Source: Oligoflexia bacterium
Lineage (GTDB): Bacteria > Bdellovibrionota_C > UBA2361 > JBGSMV01
Direction of reading: 5' to 3'
Length of the DNA: 64,000 nt
NCBI GenBank assembly: GCA_019694515.1
Contig: JAIBBU010000003.1
Coordinates: 1-64,000 of the forward strand
Under the pieces are notes generated by a model. The model saw only the letters and a list, made by a program, of their open reading frames with translations, was not told the origin of the DNA and ran no database searches. Positions within the stretch are counted from its first letter, which is position 1, and the number at the start of each line of letters is the position of its first letter. The position numbers and the translations under genes were made by a program. This document shows, piece by piece, positions 16,922 through 25,419 of the stretch.

Positions 16922-18787
16922 CTAATGGAGGGTCGCGCCGTCGCACATCTGCGAGCGGTGAGCGGAGAGCTTTCCTACATCGAGCACCAGAGCAATCTGG
17001 CCGTCTCCAAGGAGCGCGGCACCGAGAAAAAGCTTCTGCCCGTTAACAAATTCGGCCAGCGGTTTGAGCACGAGTTGGCGCGGGCCAATTACATCGTCGA
17101 CGCAAAGAGCCAGCTGCGTACGGTCGACATCCACTGTAACTGCCGATCGCGGCAGGTCGCTTGTGGAGCTCTGGCGCGTAGAGCCAAGCAGCGAGACTAA
17201 ATCGAGTATCGGCATGACCGTGTCATGACGCGAAATACAGGAGCCGCGCTCTACCACATCGATGATATCGCTCTTGCCAAAGTACCAGGTTTCCAGCACT
17301 TTTTCCTGCGGCAGCACATAGTTGACGCCGCAAATATCGACCACAAAGCCGTCAATAATTTGAGTCGTGACGCTCTTAGGAAGTCGGAGGATGAACTGTG
17401 CCCCCTGACCCGCATTGTTGATCACCGAGATTGACCCGCCGGCGGTCTCAATATTGCGTTTAACCACGTCCATCCCCACCCCGCGTCCTGATACATCACT
17501 AACCTCCTTGGCAGTGGACACGCCGGCCATGAAAATAAGATCGACGATCTGAGCTTCTGTCAGGGTGTCCCCCCCGGCAATCATGCCAAGCCCCTCAGCT
17601 TTGCGCTTTAGCGCCGCTAAATTGAGCCCAGCGCCGTCATCGGCGACGGTGACGATTAGGTCCTTTGCTCCTTCCTGACAGGTTATGGTTACTGTGCCTT
17701 TGCGGTTTTTGCCGGCCGCTAGCCGTACTTCGGGGAGCTCTATCCCATGATCGGCTGCATTGCGGGCCATATGAGTAATCGGAGCATCCAGAATCTCGAT
17801 CAGGCTCTTGTCGATTTCAATCTCCTCCCCTGCCAAGACCACTTCAATTTCTTTACCCTTTGCGGCTGCGATGTCTCGAATCAAGCGCGGGGCTTTTTGG
17901 AGGAGTGATCGTACCGGGACCTGCCGGATCGACATAATGGCGCTAGCCAAACCTGCGCCTAATGAATTAATCACGCTAATAATCGTGGCCAGATCGCGCT
18001 TCAATCCCGTCGGGACAACGCTCGCCTCTATTTGGGAGGAGAAATGCCGCAGCATATCCTGGGCCACAATCAGTTCGCCTACAAAACGGAGGAAGGTATC
18101 AATTCGCTCTTCCGGCACCCGCATACTCTTGCCGCTATCCATTCGAACGGCTGAGGCTTGAGGGCGCGCTACTTCTGAAACCGGTTCCGGGGTTTTGAGC
18201 GGTTCATTCGCGACAGCAGCAGCCGGCGGCGAAGTTTTTCTGTTCCGAGCGATGACGGAGATTAACTCTTCCAGGAGCTCCTGCTTAGGAGCTTCCAGTT
18301 TCCAACCCGAAATAGCCTGCGCCAACTTCTCCAGTGTTTCCCATTCGGATGCCTGTGCTCGCTCCCCACCCCCGGCGGCACCGGATGCTGCAGCTTTGGC
18401 GCGCTGAATCAGATCGGAGAACTTCGCTTCATCCACGACCTCCGGCTGGGCCGAGGCAATGCGCTCCAGCATCGCCTTTAGTTCATCAATTCCAGCCAGC
18501 AAAAGGTCAAATAAACTCTGCGAAGCTTCGATCTTCTTGGCGCGCAAAGCTGCTAGTAATGACTCAAAATCATGGGCAATAGTTTTTAGCCGCATCAATC
18601 CGAAGAAAGGTGCGTTACCCTTGATGGAGTGAATGGGTCTAAAAACGGCGTTGACGAGATCGGTGTTGTAGGGATCCTTTTCCAACTGTACGAACAGCGC
18701 ATCGAGGCTGCCCAACATCTCCCTCGATTCTTCGAGGAAGCCAAGCAGGACACTCGGATCTATCTCAACTCCCGGAGCCTGATTCAT
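16922..18787 (-). CDS. CheA-type histidine kinase (Hpt, dimerisation, HATPase, CheW)
   Basis: About 621 residues. ATG 18787 overlaps the stop of the upstream receiver gene by 4 bp (ATGA), so I prefer it to 18823. Hpt domain: IHSIKGNAPFFG with H53. An Ala/Pro linker follows, then dimerisation (FLRFVGELIVAQDMLRHF), HATPase boxes NAADHGIE, VADDGAGL and GRGVGMDVVKR, and a C-terminal CheW-like domain (DGFVVDICGVNYVLPQEKVLET). No methyl-accepting protein or CheW gene is nearby, so it may act in a non-chemotactic CheA pathway with the two receiver proteins encoded upstream. Confidence 0.92.
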   Translation of the reverse strand: MNQAPGVEIDPSVLLGFLEESREMLGSLDALFVQLEKDPYNTDLVNAVFRPIHSIKGNAPFFGLMRLKTIAHDFESLLAALRAKKIEASQSLFDLLLAGIDELKAMLERIASAQPEVVDEAKFSDLIQRAKAAASGAAGGGERAQASEWETLEKLAQAISGWKLEAPKQELLEELISVIARNRKTSPPAAAVANEPLKTPEPVSEVARPQASAVRMDSGKSMRVPEERIDTFLRFVGELIVAQDMLRHFSSQIEASVVPTGLKRDLATIISVINSLGAGLASAIMSIRQVPVRSLLQKAPRLIRDIAAAKGKEIEVVLAGEEIEIDKSLIEILDAPITHMARNAADHGIELPEVRLAAGKNRKGTVTITCQEGAKDLIVTVADDGAGLNLAALKRKAEGLGMIAGGDTLTEAQIVDLIFMAGVSTAKEVSDVSGRGVGMDVVKRNIETAGGSISVINNAGQGAQFILRLPKSVTTQIIDGFVVDICGVNYVLPQEKVLETWYFGKSDIIDVVERGSCISRHDTVMPILDLVSLLGSTRQSSTSDLPRSAVTVDVDRTQLALCVDDVIGPRQLVLKPLAEFVNGQKLFLGAALLGDGQIALVLDVGKLSAHRSQMCDGATLH

Positions 18788-19194
18788 TTCATGCCCCGCA
18801 ACTCTTTGAGGATCTGCATCCAATACTGATTCTTGCTTAGCGATTCGCTGACGGCTTTTTCGAGCTGCGTAAGGTCCGTTAAGGGTTTGAAGAAACAGTA
18901 ATCGGCCCCGTATCGAATGCAGGCCAGGGCATTGTCCATGGTAACCTGGCCGGTAATCATAATCGGCCTTAGCATCGGGTAATCGTTGCGCACCTGCCGC
19001 AACAGCGCGACACCATCCATCTGGGGCATCATGATATCGGAGATCAGCACATCGAATTTCTTGCCAGCCAACTGCTCTAAGGCCTCAAGGCCATTACCGG
19101 CCAGCGCCACTTCGTAACCTAAATACCGAAAGTGCCGCGATAGCATCTCACGGCTTTCCTGTTCATCATCAACAATTAACATCGCTGCAGTCAT
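18784..19194 (-). CDS. Single-domain response regulator
   Basis: 136 residues, a CheY-like receiver with acidic pair DDE near residue 10, phosphoacceptor D53 (VLISDIMMPQMDG), Thr/Ser at MITGQ and Lys in CFFKPLTD. There is no output domain; a short C-terminal helix follows. It overlaps the genes on both sides by 4 bp. It likely takes phosphate from the CheA-like kinase or relays to it; direction unknown. Confidence 0.92.
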   Translation of the reverse strand: MTAAMLIVDDEQESREMLSRHFRYLGYEVALAGNGLEALEQLAGKKFDVLISDIMMPQMDGVALLRQVRNDYPMLRPIMITGQVTMDNALACIRYGADYCFFKPLTDLTQLEKAVSESLSKNQYWMQILKELRGMK

Positions 19195-20414
19195 GCTCTG
19201 ATCTCCCCAGATTGCGCCATCGGTAGCTGCACCGTAATACGTGCACCACCCTCCTCCCGGTTTTTTGCGAAGATCGTGCCGCCATGTTCGCGCACAATGC
19301 CGCTGGAAATGGATAGGCCCAAGCCCGTTCCTTTACCGAGGGGCTTGGAGGTCACAAATGGGTCCCACATTGAGGTAAGCATCTTCTCCTCAATGCCGGT
19401 GCCATTATCATCGACCCAGATCGTCACCGATCCATCCTTGGTAAATGTCGAGATGCTGATGCAACGCTCCTCCCGTCCCTCCATGGCATGCGCCGCGTTG
19501 ACCAGCAGGTTGACCAGCACCTGTTCGAGTTCGATGGCGTTGCCAAGGACCGCAGGTAGATCCTCCTGTAAATTTAGGCTGACTATCACATGCCGCCCGA
19601 TCGTGCCCTGGCAAAGCTCTAATGCCTGCTTAACACAGCTGTTGATATCCAGAACTTCCTTGGCTGCAGCATTCCTTTGGCCGGAGTACTTCTTTAAGCC
19701 CTTCACAATCTGGGTCACCCGTTGAACCCCCTTGGTCATACCCTCAAATATCTTGGGGACCTCTTCGATGATGAATTTAATCTTTGCGGGGGCACTCGCA
19801 CCGCTGCCGGAAGCTTGATTCAGCATCGGGAGCAGATCGCTCCAATAACGCTGCATACTTTGCAAATTTCCGGAGATGAAATTCATCGGATTATTGATCT
19901 CATGCGCCACGCCGGCTGCCAGCACTCCCAGGCTCGACATGCGCTCGGCATGTACAAGCTGCTGTGCGCGCTCGGTCGCTAATTGCTCCATCTGAGTAGC
20001 GTAGCGTTGCATCACTAGTGCCATTTCTTCGAGAGTGCGCTTCTCCTTCAAAATCTTTGCAGCTACGCTCAGGCGACTTTCAAGCAGACCTAGATCGCAA
20101 GGCTTTTCCATGACGTCATGCGCCCCGCGATGAAGCGCCTCCATCACGCTCTTCTTGTCCATGTGCCCGCTTAGAATCAGCATATACACGAAATTATGAT
20201 CTTCGAGCTTGGCGTAGCGTTCACTGATCTCCGGGCCGGTTAAACCCGGCATGAACCAGTCAAGGATTGCAATGTCGATGCTTTGAGTCGTCAGGACCTT
20301 CCAGGCAGCGTCTCCGTTAGTGCAAACTACTACTTTATATGCGCGTTTGGTGAGAGCCCCTTCCAGCACTCTGCAAACAGTGAGATCATCGTCGGCAACT
20401 AGGATCGTTAGCAT
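19191..20414 (-). CDS. Receiver-histidine kinase hybrid
   Basis: 407 residues. Order: N-terminal receiver (ADDD, D52 in ILDWFMPGLTG, K in EKPCD), coiled-coil linker (about 115-155), HisKA with H171 (AAGVAHEINNP), and HATPase with N box NLLVNAAHAM, VDDNGTGI and GKGTGLGLSI. There is no membrane segment, so it is cytoplasmic and its kinase may be tuned by phosphorylation of its own receiver. It is the first gene of a three-gene overlapping operon with the receiver and CheA-like kinase. The 220-bp divergent gap to the LOG gene should hold its promoter. Confidence 0.92.
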   Translation of the reverse strand: MLTILVADDDLTVCRVLEGALTKRAYKVVVCTNGDAAWKVLTTQSIDIAILDWFMPGLTGPEISERYAKLEDHNFVYMLILSGHMDKKSVMEALHRGAHDVMEKPCDLGLLESRLSVAAKILKEKRTLEEMALVMQRYATQMEQLATERAQQLVHAERMSSLGVLAAGVAHEINNPMNFISGNLQSMQRYWSDLLPMLNQASGSGASAPAKIKFIIEEVPKIFEGMTKGVQRVTQIVKGLKKYSGQRNAAAKEVLDINSCVKQALELCQGTIGRHVIVSLNLQEDLPAVLGNAIELEQVLVNLLVNAAHAMEGREERCISISTFTKDGSVTIWVDDNGTGIEEKMLTSMWDPFVTSKPLGKGTGLGLSISSGIVREHGGTIFAKNREEGGARITVQLPMAQSGEIRA

Positions 20415-20634
20415 GTCAGTCTCGCGACATTTTCTGCTGATGTGGTGTTCCAGCTACAAGTTCGTCAGACGTAGCCATTCGCATGAGGATTCATGAATGA
20501 CGTTAACTAAATAACCTGCGCTTTTGCTTGTTTGTTTGGCTGCGCAAAATAGTAAGCTACGCATTGATACCAATGCTGCGGATATAGCTTCGGATAAACT
20601 TGTAATAATTACTCAACAATAGGATTTGAATCAC

Positions 20635-21423
20635 ATGCCGGGGCACACAGAAGATCACTCCGAACCGTCAGCAACCTCCCGCGCGCGGTGGGGCAAACTC
20701 TCGCGGAGCGCTGCGGACCAAAGTTTTCTGGCCGGTCCGCAGCGGCGTTTATCTGATCTATTTCGCGCCATCGCAATTTTTTTCGAATTCTTAAGAGGTT
20801 TCCGGGCGCTGCATTTTGTGGGCCCGTGCGTCACGGTGTTCGGCTCAGCACGGTTCGGGGAGGACAATCACTATTATCGGCTCGCACGCGAGCTCGGCGC
20901 AAAGCTTACGGAAGCGGGCTTCGCTGTCATGACCGGCGGCGGCCCCGGAATTATGGAGGCGGCAAACCGCGGCGCAATGGAAGCGGGAGGATTCACCCTG
21001 GGCTGTAATATCAAATTGCCGGTCGAACAGCAGCCCAACCGCTACCTTCACAAATGGATTGAGTTCAAACATTTCTTTGTCAGAAAGGTGATGTTGGTGA
21101 AGTATTCGTCCGCCTTTGTGGCGCTCCCCGGTGGCTATGGCACACTGGATGAAATCTTTGAAACACTGACCCTGATTCAAACTAAGAAGATTAGCTCCTT
21201 TCCTCTGATTCTAATGGGCCGTGATTTTTGGGCTCCCCTAATTGAGTTTATCGAGGCGCGGCTGCTCTCAAATGCAACAATTGCTGAGGTTGATCGTGAC
21301 CTATTCTTGGTGACCGATTCGCCGGAAGAGGCTGCGCAACATATTCGCGAGGTGGCCATTAGAAGTTTTGGGTTCCAGGAGGTCACCCGCGATAAACCGC
21401 GATGGTATCTATTCGAGCGCTAG
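20635..21423 (+). CDS. LOG-family protein (nucleoside 5'-monophosphate phosphoribohydrolase-like)
   Basis: About 262 residues. Motifs of the lysine-decarboxylase-like/LOG fold: VTVFGSARFG, MTGGGPGIMEAANRGA and the catalytic signature PGGYGTLDE. The family releases bases from nucleoside monophosphates; true lysine decarboxylase activity is not expected. The N-terminal 60 residues are charged and variable. I chose ATG 20635 because AATAGGA lies 10 bp upstream; TTG 20626 is also possible. Its stop overlaps the convergent sirtuin gene by 4 bp. Confidence 0.88.
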   Translation: MPGHTEDHSEPSATSRARWGKLSRSAADQSFLAGPQRRLSDLFRAIAIFFEFLRGFRALHFVGPCVTVFGSARFGEDNHYYRLARELGAKLTEAGFAVMTGGGPGIMEAANRGAMEAGGFTLGCNIKLPVEQQPNRYLHKWIEFKHFFVRKVMLVKYSSAFVALPGGYGTLDEIFETLTLIQTKKISSFPLILMGRDFWAPLIEFIEARLLSNATIAEVDRDLFLVTDSPEEAAQHIREVAIRSFGFQEVTRDKPRWYLFER

Positions 21424-22124
21424 AGCTGCCGTTTAAGGCGATGGGCTAACATTGTGGCCATCTTCGGCACTCCCTGAGTGGCTTTTTCCTGCAGAAATAT
21501 CACCTTATTGAGATCGATCTCAGGCTGTTTCGGATCAACTAGGTAGATTGGAACAGCTGCGGATACAAACTGCACCAAACTCGCGGCGGGATACACTACT
21601 AGAGAGGTCCCCACCACGGCAAAAAGATCGGCCTTTTTAGTAATCTCAATTGCCCGCTCCATCTCAGGAACCGCCTCGCCAAACCAAACGATATGCGGCC
21701 GAAGCTGGGAGCCCTTCTCACACCGATCTCCAGGATTCAATTCCGTCCCCTTGATTGAATAGATTAATTTAGGATCCAGAGTGCTGCGAGCCTTGTAGAT
21801 CTCACCATGCAGATGAAGCACATCGCTGGATCCAGCGCGCTCATGAAGGTCGTCGATGTTCTGGGTGATGATCGTAACCTTGAATTCTTGCTCCAAGGCA
21901 GCAAGCGCGAGGTGCGCCGGATTAGGTGCCGCCGCCTGGACTGCACGGCGGCGCTCATTATAGAAATCAAGCACCAGCACCGGATCCTGTACCCAGGCGG
22001 CGGGAGTCGCGACATCTTGGATCCTATACCCCTCCCAAAGTCCATCACTGTCGCGAAAGGTCTTGAGACCGCTCTCAGCGCTGATTCCAGCTCCGGTTAG
22101 AACAACAAGTTTTTCTCTCCGCAT
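21420..22124 (-). CDS. cobB: Sirtuin, NAD-dependent protein deacylase
   Basis: 234 residues. NAD-binding motifs VVLTGAGISAESGLKTFRD and ITQNIDDLHERAG, with catalytic His in VLHLHGEIYKAR. FYNERR supplies the Tyr-x-x-Arg pair found in class III (SIRT5/CobB-type) enzymes that prefer succinyl or malonyl lysine. Only one Cys remains where the Zn-binding four-Cys module usually sits (GDRCEKGSQLRPHIVWFGE), a pattern also seen in some other bacterial sirtuins. It converges on the LOG gene. Confidence 0.92.
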   Translation of the reverse strand: MRREKLVVLTGAGISAESGLKTFRDSDGLWEGYRIQDVATPAAWVQDPVLVLDFYNERRRAVQAAAPNPAHLALAALEQEFKVTIITQNIDDLHERAGSSDVLHLHGEIYKARSTLDPKLIYSIKGTELNPGDRCEKGSQLRPHIVWFGEAVPEMERAIEITKKADLFAVVGTSLVVYPAASLVQFVSAAVPIYLVDPKQPEIDLNKVIFLQEKATQGVPKMATMLAHRLKRQL

Positions 22125-22421
22125 TCAATTGGCCTCAAAAGAGGGTGACTATGAGTGCAAGCCTAATCCGGTCTGACCTCAAAATTCGGGGTGTAATATG
22201 CAGACCTAGTATAATTTATACCACCACACGGCCAATCGCTAATTTGTATAGTGCCGGAAAGGTGCGGGCCATCGCCAGCTTTGGGGGGACGTCGAGCCCT
22301 GCAACCGCAGCAAGCGGCATTAAGCTACCAACTACGCTTCGGGGCTGACGGCGCTCAGGTGGCGTAGTTCCGATTAGTGCCAATATGTCGCCCAGCAGTT
22401 CTATTCTATGGAGCACCAGAT

Positions 22422-22877
22422 ATGAAGCCACGTAAAACCGATTTTGTATTTCTCTTGTTGATACTCCTCTCCGGCTGCAGTTCGGATGATGAACAGATCG
22501 ATCTGCGCGGGAGCTGGGATGCGCTAGTGGTTTACGACAACGGTTTGGAAAAAAGCCGCAAAGTAGATGTTACCTATGTCTTTGATCAGCGCGACGATCA
22601 GATCATGGGTACATTCGCCGGCGAAGACGGTTCAAGCGGAATACTTGAAGGCTCGCTGGTCGAGCGAGCGCTGGATCTAACCCTGACACAGCTCGTTCCC
22701 TGTGCCGGCAGCGCTCACCTTCTCGCTACGATCGCGAATGAGCACCGCGATCCGGATCCCCATGACGATCGCATCCCGCAGAAGACGGGGTTTCGGGATT
22801 TTGCGGGAACGATCTCCGGTATCGATTGCTTCGGGGATATTGGAGCGGCGGTAGTGGCTCAACGCGCCACCAATTAA
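22422..22877 (+). CDS. Putative lipoprotein
   Basis: About 151 residues. ATG 22422 with GGAG about 9 bp upstream gives a type II signal peptide: MKPRKTDFVFLLLILLSGC, with lipobox LSGC and acylated Cys near residue 19, followed by SSDDEQ (no Asp at +2). The mature part is strand-rich (LRGSWDALVVYDNG, GTFAGEDGSSGILEGSLVERALDLTL), lipocalin-like in feel, with two further Cys. The function is unknown. Confidence 0.75.
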   Translation: MKPRKTDFVFLLLILLSGCSSDDEQIDLRGSWDALVVYDNGLEKSRKVDVTYVFDQRDDQIMGTFAGEDGSSGILEGSLVERALDLTLTQLVPCAGSAHLLATIANEHRDPDPHDDRIPQKTGFRDFAGTISGIDCFGDIGAAVVAQRATN

Positions 22878-22896
22878 TAGATTACTTGGCGTGCCA

Positions 22897-23391
22897 TTAT
22901 GATTGACCCAGCTGACGTGAAATTGCCGGGGTCATGAACCAGCGCAGCATCCCCTTCCCTGCTTTGGGAAGATCTAAGAACTCTACGGCGCAAGCAGTGC
23001 CACGTCCAAATTCTATGAAGGGCCGCGGCGCTCCACTCAAGATTGTGCCCGCGAGGGCGCTAATTGAAGGCTCGTGCCCGGCCAGGCAGATGGTGCTGTT
23101 TAACGACTGCGTAAAAAGCCAGCTAATGGTAGCCGCAACATCGCCTTCAGGCGCTAAAGACTCCACCGTGGTGATCGGCTTATTTTCAAAGCTCTCGGCA
23201 ATCAGCGCCGCCGTTTGATGTGCACGTACCAATCCGCTGGCACCAATCACGTCGCAGCGTCCCAAAATTCTTTTAAGACCACGTGCTGCTTCACGGATCT
23301 CGGTGCGGCCCTGCGCAGTTAACTCACGTGCCGCATCACCCCCAGGATTGTGATCTTCCGCAATGCCGTGACGCACCAAAACCACCAGCAT
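22897..23391 (-). CDS. sixA: Phosphohistidine phosphatase SixA-like
   Basis: 164 residues, histidine phosphatase superfamily with VRHGIAED (catalytic H8) and LAGHEPSI supplying the second His. It is short and lacks the lid of phosphoglycerate mutases, as SixA does. The family removes phosphate from His in Hpt domains or PTS proteins. The start overlaps the stop of the upstream inositol-phosphatase gene by one base (TAATG), so they are cotranscribed. A link to the CheA-like Hpt is possible but speculative. Confidence 0.85.
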   Translation of the reverse strand: MLVVLVRHGIAEDHNPGGDAARELTAQGRTEIREAARGLKRILGRCDVIGASGLVRAHQTAALIAESFENKPITTVESLAPEGDVAATISWLFTQSLNSTICLAGHEPSISALAGTILSGAPRPFIEFGRGTACAVEFLDLPKAGKGMLRWFMTPAISRQLGQS

Positions 23392-24176
23392 TAGTCCTCC
23401 TTCGGTACCAACGACAGAAGCTGGCTGTGCAATACACCATTCGAAGCAATGTACGAAGTATATTCGGGAATGGCGGCTCCGAAGGTTAGAGCTTGACCGT
23501 CCCGAGTGGTTACGGTGCCCCCACTCTCCTCTATCACAATGGTCGGCGCCGCAAGATCCCAGTGGCCGAAGCGCGGTGCGAGAATTAGGAGACCGTCAAG
23601 TTTTCCCTCACAAAGCTGCACGATCGATGAACCGGAATCCAGAGAGCGATCGGCTTCCCACTCCTTAAGCCCGCCCGTGACTCCGCGTACGCGGATGCTC
23701 TTGGGACGCAGGGCTGCATTACACGATACCCGCAGCCGCTGCTCATTCAGGAACGCCCCGCTGCCCCGAATCGCATGTAAAAGCTGTCTACGCGCCGGGA
23801 AATATACGACCCCAAAATCAGCGCGGCCCTCTATCGCAAGCGCTAGAAAAATTGCAAAGCTATCGCGACCATCGATAAAGAGATGGGTGCCGTCCAACGG
23901 ATCTAAGATCCACTCTCTTCCAGAGCTCGATGCCGGCGGCTCCATCTCCTCCGATAAAATTGAATCGGTCGGAAACAGAGACCTAAGCATTTCGACTATA
24001 ATCGCGTTAGAGGCGTAATCCGCACTCGTCACATACGACCCGTCGCTTTTCTCTATGATCTCCAATTTATGACCGTTGCCGACGGAGGCACCTGGCCAAA
24101 AGGACATTAGCTCCTCTCCCGCTTTCCGCACTGCGCTTATTACTTTATCTCTCTCTTTGGGCGTAATAGTATTCAT
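23391..24176 (-). CDS. Inositol-monophosphatase family protein (IMPase/CysQ-like)
   Basis: About 261 residues. Li-sensitive phosphatase motifs: SEEMEPP (metal Glu), WILDPLDGTHLFIDG (the DPxDGT signature) and GHWDLAAPTIVIEESGG. Substrate could be inositol phosphate, histidinol phosphate or PAP; sequence alone does not decide. The frame is open to 24401 but that part overlaps the divergent alkyltransferase gene; ATG 24176 (MNTITPKERD) fits the family start. It overlaps sixA by one base. Confidence 0.85.
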   Translation of the reverse strand: MNTITPKERDKVISAVRKAGEELMSFWPGASVGNGHKLEIIEKSDGSYVTSADYASNAIIVEMLRSLFPTDSILSEEMEPPASSSGREWILDPLDGTHLFIDGRDSFAIFLALAIEGRADFGVVYFPARRQLLHAIRGSGAFLNEQRLRVSCNAALRPKSIRVRGVTGGLKEWEADRSLDSGSSIVQLCEGKLDGLLILAPRFGHWDLAAPTIVIEESGGTVTTRDGQALTFGAAIPEYTSYIASNGVLHSQLLSLVPKED

Positions 24177-24227
24177 AGGCACTTTCCGTTGCATCAATAG
24201 TATGGAATCAAATTCGGGGCTGTGTAT

Positions 24228-24548
24228 ATGAGGAAAAAAACACCAAGTTTCGCCGACCGCTGCTATCAAATGTTGAAAAAGGTTCCACGCGGCAAGGTTA
24301 CAACTTACCGCCACTTGGCGCATGCGCTCGGGTCCAGGGCCTACCGCGCCGTGGGACAGGCCATGAAACGCAATCCCAACGCTCCGCGTGTTCCTTGCCA
24401 CCGGGTTGTGCGAAGTGACGGCACCCTGGGCGGATATGCCGGTGGCGTGGCCAAGAAAAAACGGCTACTAACGCGCGAAGGAGTGCGGCTGCGCGGCGAC
24501 CGCCTCACTGAGCTAAAGCGGCAGCTTCATACTTTCGGCATGCGCTAG
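24228..24548 (+). CDS. Methylated-DNA-cysteine alkyltransferase, C-terminal-domain only
   Basis: 106 residues covering only the DNA-binding/active-site domain of the Ada/Ogt/MGMT family. It has the winged-helix part VPRGKVTTYRHLAHALGS and active site NAPRVPCHRVV with C57 present, so it is not of the ATL kind in which Trp replaces Cys. The N-terminal Ogt domain is absent. ATG 24228 with GGGG upstream is preferred to GTG 24222. It repairs O6-alkylguanine or assists nucleotide excision repair. It overlaps the convergent prenyl synthase by 36 bp. Confidence 0.85.
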   Translation: MRKKTPSFADRCYQMLKKVPRGKVTTYRHLAHALGSRAYRAVGQAMKRNPNAPRVPCHRVVRSDGTLGGYAGGVAKKKRLLTREGVRLRGDRLTELKRQLHTFGMR

Positions 24549-25412
24549 GATCTCAGCTCGAATGTCGCGCACACCTCGCAGATAGCACCCTCTCACAGCG
24601 CTCTCAACTGCCGCGATCTTTCGCTCGACATGCGTCGCACTATGCTTGAGGGCGGCACTGCCGTCGACTTGTCCGCTAAAAAAAGAGAGGCGCTGATTTC
24701 GCGTATCGCTGCTGCCAGGCCGCCCGCGATCCTGATCGTTTCCGTAGCGGTCGACGGCGTCGTCCACAATTTGAAATAGGATTCCCAATTCCTGTCCCAA
24801 TTCACGACAAGCCGAAACAGCGGCCGCTTCAAGTCGCGACACTAACGCTGCAAATTCACAGGCCGCACCAAAGAGCGCTCCAGTCTTGAGGCGATGCACC
24901 CGGGCCTGCTCTGCTGGCTTATGATCCAGGTCGAGGACCTGTCCGGCACATAGCTGCATGAAGGCCGAGTTGGAGGCAGACAATAGCTGCAAGCGGATTT
25001 CCGGATCGATCTCACAGCGGGCGATGTTCCGAGAGGCCAGCGCGATCAAATTGTCACCGGCCAGGACCGCCAGCGCTTCGCCGAATTTCTTATGACAGGT
25101 TTCACGGCCCCGTCGAAAATCATCATTATCGAGGCTGGGAAGGTCATCGTGGATCAGGGAGGCTGCATGCAGCAACTCGAGCGAGGCAGCTGGAGCCATA
25201 AGCTGCTGCACATCCCCGCCCAGATCCGCACAGGTCAAAAGGGCCAACAGCGGGCGGATTCGCTTTCCGGCAGGAAATATGTAGTAAGAGGATGCTGCGC
25301 TCAGCGCCGGTTCTCCGTCCTGGGAGTGAAGGAGTTGAGTAAGCGCTCTCTCAAGCTCGACCAACAATAGATCGCGGGAATAGGGAGACTGTTGCCGAAT
25401 CGATAGAACCAT
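24513..25412 (-). CDS. ispA: Polyprenyl (farnesyl/geranylgeranyl) diphosphate synthase
   Basis: 299 residues. First Asp-rich motif LIHDDLPSLDNDDFRRG and second FQIVDDAVDRYG; GKRIRPLL binds diphosphate. The spacing of the DDxxxxD motif is that of bacterial short-chain synthases, so FPP is the likely product. The second motif is DDAVD where DDILD is common. It lies 7 bp after folC on the same strand, so parA-parB-folC-ispA may be one transcription unit. Confidence 0.9.
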   Translation of the reverse strand: MVLSIRQQSPYSRDLLLVELERALTQLLHSQDGEPALSAASSYYIFPAGKRIRPLLALLTCADLGGDVQQLMAPAASLELLHAASLIHDDLPSLDNDDFRRGRETCHKKFGEALAVLAGDNLIALASRNIARCEIDPEIRLQLLSASNSAFMQLCAGQVLDLDHKPAEQARVHRLKTGALFGAACEFAALVSRLEAAAVSACRELGQELGILFQIVDDAVDRYGNDQDRGRPGSSDTRNQRLSFFSGQVDGSAALKHSATHVERKIAAVESAVRGCYLRGVRDIRAEILAHAESMKLPL

Positions 25413-25419
25413 GTTTAAT

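Noticed and set aside
20521..20560. TGCGC...GCGCA inverted repeat upstream of the LOG gene
   Set aside because: Arms of 5 bp with a loop of about 20 nt are expected by chance.
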